A program made the position numbers and the translations under genes. 64,000 nt of DNA from Globisporangium splendens (taxonomy: Eukaryota; Oomycota; Peronosporomycetes; Pythiales; Pythiaceae). This document shows positions 56,943-64,000 of this stretch, one piece after another (the stretch's first letter is position 1; each line of letters begins with the position of its first letter). The DNA lies in contig VFIW01000125.1 in assembly GCA_006386115.1 (NCBI GenBank), positions 56,726 to 120,725 of the forward strand, in the 5' to 3' direction. The notes under the pieces were generated by a model. That model did not search any database. It was given only the letters and a program-made list of their open reading frames with translations, and was not told the origin of the DNA.

Positions 56943-57243
56943 TGCTCGCAAGAGCACTAGAACGACGAGAGCCAAGCTCTTTATGGTCGTTCTCGAGCGT
57001 GCCTCCTAGGTTCCCTAGCAAACGCTCGACAAGATGCTCGTTCTCGAGTCGGACAAACGTCTTCCACGACTCGAGCTTCGCTGTGCTGCACTGGCTTGGA
57101 TCGCCGCTGCCAGACATCTTGCGCCAGAGGAAGAACAACTCCTTGTAGAATCGACGTTCTCCACGCTTCTTGCAAATAGCGGAGATGTCGTACAACCCGG
57201 GAGTCGTCCGCTGCCGCTTCGCTTGGTCGCTTGATCGCTTCAT
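56218..57243 (-). CDS. Gypsy D antisense ORF (aORF-D), homologue of aORF-C
   Basis: 341 residues from the ATG at 57243 (MKRSSDQAKRQRTTPGLYDI). Alignable with aORF-C from end to end: the N-terminal KRQRT and DIS patch, FYKE, SWKTFVRLENE, the KTIERLWKWKSAHRAQIEAL start of the coiled coil, RLLRSVEEAG, and SFDVLQRLYAEK. It overlaps pol by 725 nt (56218-56942), exactly as aORF-C does. It is uninterrupted although D pol contains a stop. Unknown function; basic cluster and coiled coil suggest a nuclear oligomer. Confidence 0.78.
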   Translation of the reverse strand: MKRSSDQAKRQRTTPGLYDISAICKKRGERRFYKELFFLWRKMSGSGDPSQCSTAKLESWKTFVRLENEHLVERLLGNLGGTLENDHKELGSRRSSALASTTSSAHSCEPRREHQAEESLEVPTCLSPVDSQATVLCRSVDGLTTSLLDNESIGPHDRLSTQRSNGALPDDRSEEVGLNAKTIERLWKWKSAHRAQIEALEVRNAVLEDRCESLEDRLKEQESKIDLLFDGLVQRPAMESRFEQRFEKIQVELERLQKAEKARDAYHERLLRSVEEAGVSLEILRKEYHGRLLALETIKDESFDVLQRLYAEKKLHDDELQTLRELVERLQDQLDHPSKAL

Positions 57244-57307
57244 GGTCAATTGGAAAGTGAGAGCGGGTACCTCTTCCGAAAGAAGTAAAGTCCGTGATGG
57301 AACTTTA

Positions 57308-57319
57308 AGGGAGGGATGA
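57308..57319 (+). other. Gypsy D polypurine tract
   Basis: AGGGAGGGATGA directly before the 3' LTR; same layout as in A and C. Confidence 0.65.
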
Positions 57320-57604
57320 TGTAATGGGCTCAGGCTGCCATTACATGCAAGGTGGCTCTTTGTGTGTCACACACCACCTTGTGGAAGTGCATTGTGGGTG
57401 CGAAGATATTGGGTGAAACACATAAAAGTGATCCCACATGCACAGGTGACGTCATCGTCTGACGTCAGAGCAATCTGTGTCTGAGTTGAGTGTTGGTCGC
57501 TCGCAATCATTGATGTTCGGTGTGATTACGCACAGCAGTACTCGAGACATGTGAATGATGGTTCCTACTGGGGAAACAACACTGGTGATGAGACGGACGT
57601 GTCT
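57320..57604 (+). repeat. Gypsy D 3' LTR, cut by Gypsy F
   Basis: Starts TGTAATGGGC and folds as TGTAATGG/CCATTACA. Matches the first part of the Gypsy C LTR (ACACACCACCTT, the TGACGTCA pair at 57447-57467, GATGGTTCCT, GACGTGTCT) and stops where Gypsy F begins. Confidence 0.82.
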
Positions 57605-58138
57605 TGTAACGGGGTTGCACTGTAACATGGTTACGCACCTGTGTTGTGCCACACAACCAAACCGAACCTTGCGGTACGTAGAGTACGCCCAACAAGTTTA
57701 AGACCGAACCATGAGGTTCGTCGTACTTGCTCGAACCTTCACGGTGGAGCTGGCAGCCAGTCTGAGTGACGGCGCCTCCGATTGGACATAATTGAACATG
57801 CATTTCATCCAATCACATAAGACAACTAGCGTTAGTCTTTCATAGCCACTCATTGCACCATGGGGAGTAATTACACTTGAGATTGCTATTGTTCATAGTT
57901 ACATAAAGATAATCCAGGTTGTCCTACAGAGGGCAACCTCCAACAAATAAACAGTTCCATTTTTACAGTTAACTGAGTCTTTGGTTATCGACGGTTACTC
58001 TATAGAGACCTATAGGTAACCGATTGTTGCACTGCAGGAAGCAGGCAACCGCTCTCGGAACAGGGTCCTTGAGAGAAGCGTTGCATACGCTTCCTCACAC
58101 ACATACCGTGCTGCGTAACTCGGGAGTGTCCGGTTACA
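57605..58138 (+). repeat. Gypsy F 5' LTR
   Basis: Starts TGTAACGGGG and ends CGGTTACA. The start border is inferred from the junction with D and the TG...CA rule; the second LTR is outside the window. Small inverted repeats (GTAAC/GTTAC) are at both ends. Confidence 0.72.
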
Positions 58139-58140
58139 AC

Positions 58141-58150
58141 TGGTAGCACT
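58141..58150 (+). other. Gypsy F primer-binding site
   Basis: TGGTAGCACT two bases after the LTR; same ten bases as in A and C. Confidence 0.72.
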
Positions 58151-58210
58151 AGTAGTCAATCTACGACCCGGCAGAGGTGACTGCCTGAATCGCTTCCTCA
58201 AGGATTCATC

Positions 58211-59404
58211 ATGGCGTCAGTTGACCCTGCGCAGTTCCCGCACCTCTCGGCTGAACACCGGAGTGTGCTGACCCGAATGGCACAAGCTCTAGGCGACCAA
58301 GTCGCTCTAGACGTGCTCTCGGCGTCGCCGGAACAGCAAATCTTTCGACTCGAGCAGTTCGAGAACTTCTCGAACGCTCAGCGCCTCGAAGGAGAGCGAA
58401 GTGCGCAAGCACAAATGCAAGCCGCCGCAAGCTTGACCGCAGAGATGCTGCGCTCAGCTGCTGAGTCGCGCGAAGCGCTCGAGCGAGTGGTATCTGTGGT
58501 TGCTGGTGCAGCCACGTCTTTGTCGAGTGCGGCTTCTGCGCCTCAGACACCCGCGTCCCAAACTCCCCGCCCGAGAGCTGTCAAGATCGACGCTCCGAAA
58601 TTCGATGGTGTGGATGGCGACAAGCTCATCCACTGGCTACTCGCCGTGGAGCGTTGCGCCAAGGCTCAGCTCATCGATAGCAACGAGCAGATGGTGTCTT
58701 ACGCCATCTCGAACCTGCGCGGTCGAGCGTCGGAATGGGCATTCTCGACGCTGCTCGCCGATGAGTGTGCATTCGACACGTGGGATATTTTCCGTGCGAG
58801 AATCACCGCCATGTATCAGCCTCCGAACAACGAAGTGCTGTTGCAAGGTCGTTTCTTCTCCTTGAAACAAGGGAAGCTCTCGCTGGAACGATACATCCAG
58901 GAGATGAGAAGCCTGTGCGCGGCGATCACGACCAGCCCTTTGCCTGAGTCTGTGAAAGTGCCTGCGTTTCTCAACGGCCTCAACAGTGGACCAGCGCGTC
59001 AGGAGTTGTACCGACGCTTGCCGGCCACGATGGAAGATGCGATCCGCATTGCGCTCGTTGAGCAGCAATCGTTCCGAGTCAGCCGACCTGATTGGAACGC
59101 TGGCCGCCACAACGGTGCGCATCACAGCCACCGAGCAGTCACGAATGAGCGGCGCTTCCATGGTCCGACACCAATGGATCTCAGCAGCGCCGAAGTGACC
59201 TGCTTTAACTGTGGCAAGCGAGGACACTATCAGTCGAAGTGTCCCGCTCCAAGGCAGCCCGCTCCTCGCACTGGAAATCAGGCGAGGGACTACCAAACGC
59301 CGCGCGGCAACCACGCTCACCGAGGTGGCAGATCCGCTGTGGCAAGAAAGGGAAACGGAATGTCTCAGCAGAAGCGGGACGCTCTACTGAGACAGACTCT
59401 ATAG
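58211..59404 (+). CDS. gag: Gypsy F Gag
   Basis: 397 residues from the ATG at 58211 (MASVDPAQFPHLSAEHRSVL). A helical N-terminal region with an Ala/Glu-rich coiled segment precedes the Gag domain (KIDAPKFDGVDGDKLIHWLL, YAISNLRGRASEWAF, FFSLKQGKLSLERYIQEMR). Zinc knuckle: CFNCGKRGHYQSKC. Intact. It is clearly diverged from Gag A and C, so F is another family. Confidence 0.92.
   Translation: MASVDPAQFPHLSAEHRSVLTRMAQALGDQVALDVLSASPEQQIFRLEQFENFSNAQRLEGERSAQAQMQAAASLTAEMLRSAAESREALERVVSVVAGAATSLSSAASAPQTPASQTPRPRAVKIDAPKFDGVDGDKLIHWLLAVERCAKAQLIDSNEQMVSYAISNLRGRASEWAFSTLLADECAFDTWDIFRARITAMYQPPNNEVLLQGRFFSLKQGKLSLERYIQEMRSLCAAITTSPLPESVKVPAFLNGLNSGPARQELYRRLPATMEDAIRIALVEQQSFRVSRPDWNAGRHNGAHHSHRAVTNERRFHGPTPMDLSSAEVTCFNCGKRGHYQSKCPAPRQPAPRTGNQARDYQTPRGNHAHRGGRSAVARKGNGMSQQKRDALLRQTL
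59350..59394 (+). promoter_or_regulatory. -1 ribosomal frameshift signal, Gypsy F
   Basis: Heptamer G GGA AAC (59350-59356) in the correct gag phase; the same heptamer is known from lentiviral gag-pol. A 4-nt spacer is followed by a perfect 8-bp stem, TGTCTCAG (59361-59368) with CTGAGACA (59387-59394). Pol is open in the -1 frame from here. Confidence 0.8.
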
Positions 59405-59907
59405 CTTCGGCGTCGCCGACTACTAGAGTCGTGCAGATGGGAAGCTTAGTCCCAGGAGCTCTTGGCAACAAGGCTCCGAGTGAGATGTTGGTATATAGCG
59501 CCGATGTGAAGGGCTATGGGAAGAAAATGACGGTTCTTGTTGACTGCGGTGCGTCACAGAACTTCGTCTCGAAGGCAGCTCTGAAACAGAGTCTGCAAGC
59601 GTATGAGCGACTTGTCCACAGTGGCAAGCGCGAGAAGATGATCGTACGTCTGGCCGATGGGTCGACAGTACACACTGAAGGGGTTCAAGTCGAACTCTCT
59701 TTCAGTTTTTGCGACATTGTCTGCAAAGAAACGTTCGTGGTACTAGCGATGGGGTCGAAGTACGACCTCATCCTAGGGATGCCTTGGCTGGCGAAACATC
59801 AGCCTTGAATCGATTGGCGAGCACGCACAATCGGAAGCTCCACCCCTTCCTCTGATGAAGAGCGAAGGTTGCGGGAAAATTTCCACGCAATGGATGCGAG
59901 CTTTGAA

Positions 59908-60055
59908 CACGCTGTGGCAGGGAGCCCAGCAGGAAGACATGCGGCGGCAGCGAGCCCCGCTCAAAACACTCACGCTGTGGCAGGGAGCCCAGCTAGAAGA
60001 TGCGCTGAGGCAGGGAGCCCAGCTAGAAGATGCGCTGAGGCAGGTAGCCCAGTTT
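59908..60055 (+). repeat. 30-bp tandem repeat in Gypsy F pol linker
   Basis: Unit GCTGAGGCAGGGAGCCCAGC plus ten bases, with copies at 59974-60003, 60004-60033 and a partial copy from 60034; a further diverged copy lies near 59909. Encodes Ala-Glu/Val-Ala-Gly-Ser-Pro-Ala-Arg-Arg-Cys repeats. The unit length is a multiple of three. Confidence 0.8.
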
Positions 60056-63000
60056 GTGCGGAAGCGCCAGAAAGTCCAGACGTGGACACTGGTGCGCAAG
60101 TGTGCGGCCCCAGAGCACCCGAGCCAGCCCCCGCAAGTGACAGCGACAGTACAGGTGTACACGCGTCAGCCAGCTCGTACCACCCTGACGGTGCAGTACT
60201 GGCGCTCAGAACCGCGAGGTCGCGTGTTCGCATCAACCGACGAGGGCGACGCAAGTTGTCAGCTCGCGAGAGAGACAGTGCATTGGCATCTGTTGCTGAG
60301 GAAACGGCCGCCTCGCACACGATTGCCCCATCTCTCAATGCAGCTGCAACTTCGCTGCGCGCCTTCGACAGGACCTCGGATCCGTCGATAGATCGCGCTC
60401 ACGTTGACGTGGCGCTCAGACGCGCGAAGCGCAGTCCGGAAGCAAACGCATCAGACGAAGTGTTCTTCGCTGAATTTGCGACGCTCCATGAGCTGCCGAG
60501 TACCGCTGAGGCGATTGTATCCCTCGAAGAAATGAGCTATGAGCTCTTTCTTACGGATCTAGAGCGTGATCAGATCCGCGAGATCGTCGTTCCGACTGCG
60601 TTCACGCGTAGCGAACTATGCACCTCGCCCACTGCGGATGAGAGTGTTTTGGAGCCAGACAAACAGAAACGGTTTGCTGCTCAGGATTGGGACGCCGTGA
60701 AAGGCAGTCCATATTTTGACTTGTTGTGGGAGTTCAAAGATGTGTTTCCCGACAAAGTGCCAAGTGCCCTGCCCGTTGACCGTGGCGTACGGCACGAGAT
60801 TGACCTCGAGCCCGGGAGCAAATATTGCGTGACCAGACAATGGCCGCTGCCCCGCGAGCAGGTTGAGGCTATCGACGAGTTCTTCGCGAAACGAGCCCTC
60901 GCCGGTCATGTGAGAGAAAGCAAGTCTCCACATAGCTCACCCACGTTTTGTGTGCGGAAAGCGACTGGTGGCTGGCGCATTGTTCACGCTTTCAACAAGC
61001 TGAACGCCGCCACCATTCCGGCACAAACGCCGATCCCAAGGAAGGATGTCTTGATCGACTCCATGGGCGGCTCGACAGTGTTCTCCGCACTGGATCTGAT
61101 GGATGGGTTCTATCAGATCCTCATGTGAGAGAGTGACGTTCCCTTGACGGCAGTAAGCACACCCAGCGGGATGCTGTGGGAGTGGCTCGTTATGCCGCAA
61201 GGTTTGAAGAATGCACCAGCGACGTTCAACCGTCTGGTAATGCATCTTCTGCGTCCTCATCGTGCGTATGCACCGAGCTATTTCGATGACATCTTCGTGC
61301 ACAGTCGTGCCGAAGGAGGTCTCAGTGTCGTTGACGTGCACAAGAGACATTTGCGCTCAGTGTTGCAGTGCTTACGAGACAACAGTCTGTATTGCAACCT
61401 GAAGAAATGCATCTTTGGCGCCTCAGAGATACCGATCCTGGGCTGCTATGTTGGCAAAGCTGGCGTCCGCGCGGACCCAGAGAAGATCAAGGCGATCGCC
61501 GACTGGCCGATCCCAAAGAACGTCAAGGACTTGCGCAAGTGGCTTGGCTTGGCAAATTACTTGCACAAGTACAGCCACAACTATGCGGCAAGAGTCCGTC
61601 CACTCACGCATCTATTGAAAAAGGATGTGGAGTGGGACTGGACGAATGATGTCATGAATGCATTCATTGACGTGAAGGAGTCGCTAGTTCGCGCTCCTGT
61701 CCTGGCGTTGCCGGACCACACGAAAGCCTTCAGTGTCGTGTGCGATGCCAGCGATTTTGCAATCGGCTGTGCGCTGATGCAGAAGGATGATGACGGCCAT
61801 GAGCGCGTCGTATCATACCAAAGCAGACTGCTTAAAGCAGCTGAAAAGAATTATCCTGTGCACGACAAGGAGCTGCTTGCGATCAAGTACGCCCTCTTGA
61901 AGTTCAGGGTCCACCTTTTGGGTGCAACACCGTTCGTTGTGTACACGGATCACGCGTCCTTGCGGACCGCGATTAATTCCCCCCATTTATCGCAGCGAAT
62001 GGCGCGATGGCTTGCATTCTTCTCCGAGTTCAACTTTCGGGTCGAATACAAGCCGGGAAAGGAAAATGTTCTGGCGGACGCGCTCTCGCGCCGTCCAGAT
62101 TACGAGTCGAGCGTCGACGACAGCTCTGACGCCCTGTGTTTGGAGCGCACTCCTGATCTCATGCATCTGAGCATCAGTCGAGTGCAAACAAAGCTCAAGG
62201 ACAATATTCAGTCGCTTTATGCAAAGGACGATGAGTGTCGCTTGTTGATTGCTCACTTTGACGGCTCGTCCAAAGAGTCATTGCCTGCCAAACTCGAGTC
62301 AAAGCTTGCTCGGTTTAGTTACCACGATGGGTTGTTGTGGCATCGACTGTCCAACTTTGATTACCCGCGTGTGTATGTACCGCATGACCAGGATCTGAAA
62401 CTTTCGATCCTGCATGAGTTTCACGATGCACCAGCGAGTGGGCATCTCAGACGTGAAAAGACCTTCTTGCAAGTGTCTAATGTGTTTTGGTGGCCACACC
62501 AATACAAATGGGTGGCCAATTGTGTACGCTCATGCGAGCAGTGCCAGCGCGTGAAGCCTGCGGGCAAGAACAAAGCGCCGCTGCATCCGCTGCCGATTCC
62601 GCAAGATTGCTGGAAGTCGGTCGGCATGGATTTCGTCTTCGGTTTCCCGGAAGACAAGGCGCGCAACACAGGCGTCGTCGTGTTCGTCGATCGACTGAGC
62701 AAAATGGTGCACGTTGCACCTGTGCGCAAGCATGTCACTGCGCAAGAGACGGTGTGCCTATTTTTAGAGCACGTGTTCCGCTATCACGGCTTGCCCGAGT
62801 CTATTGTATCAGACCGGGACCCGCGTTTTACCGCTGCTTTTTGGCGCGAACTCTTTCGCCTGCTCGGCACAGATCTGGCGTTGTCCACTGCCGATCACCC
62901 CGAGACAGACGGGCAAACCGAGCGCGTGAACCGTGTCGTCGAGGATATTCTTCGCAGCATCACTGTCGATCATCCCCGCGACTGGAGCCGCTGGCTGCCG

Positions 63001-63860
63001 TACGCCGAGTTTGCTATAAATAGCAGCGAGCACGCCTCTACGGCAGTGACTCCGTTCTATTTTAACTCGCTGCGGCACCCGCGCGTACCCGCCACTCTGT
63101 TCGAGGGCGTCGAACGTTCTGCGGTGGGAGGGCAACTCGCTGCGCTCGATGCGAGCGCGCGACCTCCGTCACCAGACGTAGCGTTAGCTGCTCATGTGGA
63201 CGCGCGCGATGCGCCGCCTGTGCGATCGCGTTCCGAATCTGTCACGGTCTTACCGGACAGCACGCAGAGTATTGACATGTCGGGCACGGTACCGAGTTAC
63301 GTTACTCGTGTGTCTATAGATGGATCACCCACGGTACTGAATTACGTTACTCGTGCTAAAAATAGCCAGTCTCAGGCGGAATCAGGCGACTGCTCGTGTG
63401 AGCGTCAGCCACGAATGGAAGGACGCGCGGTGTCACCCACCGGCGCAGAAATAGATCTCTCTGCAGCACGCGCTGCGAGAGCAACGAAAAAGCAAGACAA
63501 AGCCGTCGCGGCAGCGCGGCAATTTGTTGATGAGCGCGCAGCATTGTTGCGTCGCGTACGCGACCAACTAGCTGCTGCGCAAGACAAGCAAAAGCTCTAC
63601 GCCGATAAATCGGGTAGAAAGAACAAACAAACGTTTTGTGTGGGTGATAAAGTGCTTTGAAGCATTAAAAACCTACCAAACGATGCAGTCACAACGCTCC
63701 CCAGCGGGAGTAAGTTGTTGCCACGATTCATCGGGCCATACACTGTTGTGGAGAAGATTGGAGACGTGAATTACAAGCTCGATCTCCCAACGAGAATGGC
63801 AACGCACCCCGTGTTCTACGTGGGTTTGCTTAAGCGCTACCATGACGCTACTGTGGATTT

Positions 63861-64000
63861 TTATCCCAGTCCGGGAGCACGTCGGTCTCATCAGGGGGCT
63901 CAGACGCCGCCCATCGAGACACGAGCGCGTTGTGCCTCTCCCAAAGCGTCTTCACTCGCGGAGCGTACCTCGCGTGGAAGTTCTTTCCGCGGACATGGTA
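63861..64000 (-). CDS. possible start of a Gypsy F antisense ORF (C-terminal end)
   Basis: A minus-strand frame enters from the right edge and ends with TAA at 63861-63863. The 46 visible codons read as plausible protein (VKTLWERHNALVSRWAASEP). Its position opposite the 3' end of pol matches aORF-A, -C and -D. Too short to be sure. Confidence 0.35.

Larger units (their letters stand above)
52561..57604 (+). mobile_element. Gypsy D: 5'-truncated relative of Gypsy C
   Basis: Starts inside the protease part of pol and runs to a 3' LTR that is itself cut by Gypsy F. Gag, 5' LTR and primer site are missing. Sequence is closest to Gypsy C throughout, including long blocks of near identity in the integrase region. 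Confidence 0.88.
57605..64000 (+). mobile_element. Gypsy F: chromovirus-like element, 3' end outside window
   Basis: 5' LTR, primer site, intact gag, and pol with three TGA stops; continues past the right edge. It appears inserted into the LTR of Gypsy D. Confidence 0.88.
59350..64000 (+). pseudogene. pol: Gypsy F Pol with three TGA stops, 3' end outside window
   Basis: Protease (LVDCGASQNFVSKAA, LILGMPWLAKHQP), an unusually long linker with repeats (59810-60460), reverse transcriptase (DLMDGFYQIL, YFDDIFVHS), RNase H (VVCDASDFAIGCAL), and integrase (GMDFVFGFP, SDRDPRFT, ETDGQTERVNR). TGA stops occur at 59806-59808 (after the protease), 61126-61128 (in RT, where A, C and D have Arg) and 63658-63660 (after integrase, where A, C and D have Leu). 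The frame is kept across all three and there are no frameshifts. The protein continues to the right edge; a chromodomain would lie outside. Confidence 0.88.

Noticed and set aside
55116..63660. TGA codons in Gypsy D and F pol as selenocysteine or programmed readthrough
   Set aside because: Sites are at unrelated positions in the protein, are sense codons in relatives, and show no consistent following context.
28000..64000. CRISPR arrays, bacterial IS elements or prophage
   Set aside because: Repeats are LTRs and coding repeats; no regularly spaced direct repeats with unique spacers, and all mobile genes are Gypsy or Copia.

Overview
The window is nuclear DNA of an intron-rich eukaryote. An oomycete (Stramenopila) is the best fit; this is an inference from compact genes, introns of roughly 50-120 nt with GT-AG ends (donors often GTACGT or GTGCGT), GC-rich third codon positions, a fused trehalose-phosphate synthase/phosphatase, and the mix of chromodomain Ty3/Gypsy and Ty1/Copia elements. 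The intron density suggests a saprolegnialean rather than a Phytophthora, but this is weak. No species is claimed.

The left part (1-27.7 kb) is a gene-dense island. In order it holds: panB (minus, 3' end outside the window), a mitochondrial-type VOC/glyoxalase protein, a TPR-like protein, mitochondrial ribosomal protein mL54, LSm5 (five exons), a carnosine N-methyltransferase-like gene sharing a 137-bp divergent promoter with LSm5, a small acidic protein, proteasome subunit Rpn11, an inositol-2-dehydrogenase-like gene, a TPS/TPP fusion, condensin subunit 1, a SURF2-domain protein, a second inverted inositol-dehydrogenase-like gene with a mitochondrial-looking leader, and a broken coiled-coil/IQ gene with three in-frame stops and one frameshift. 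These are mainly unrelated housekeeping genes. The two dehydrogenase copies share a block that looks identical, intron included.

The right part (28.3-64 kb) is almost entirely nested and rearranged LTR retrotransposons. Gypsy A (29045-36687, plus) is complete, with intact gag and pol, near-identical 423-bp LTRs and a 5-bp target duplication; it sits inside an older inverted relative. Gypsy C (37122-44772, minus) is full length with one pol frameshift. A shuffled Copia block (44773-52560) contains an RNase H scrap, one LTR, element E1 cut after reverse transcriptase, and element E2 cut at the same place. Gypsy D (52561-57604) lacks its 5' part and has one stop in pol. Gypsy F (57605 to the window end) has three TGA stops in pol.

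The most interesting system is in the Gypsy elements. Pol lies in the -1 frame of gag behind a canonical slippery heptamer plus hairpin (A, C, F). A second long gene (aORF) is encoded on the opposite strand at the 3' end, overlapping the chromodomain end of pol. The aORFs of C and D are clearly homologous and overlap pol by exactly 725 nt; A has a different, longer one; F shows the start of one at the window edge. All Gypsy elements with a visible primer-binding site use the same TGGTAGCACT site, and C and D LTRs carry a conserved pair of TGACGTCA octamers.
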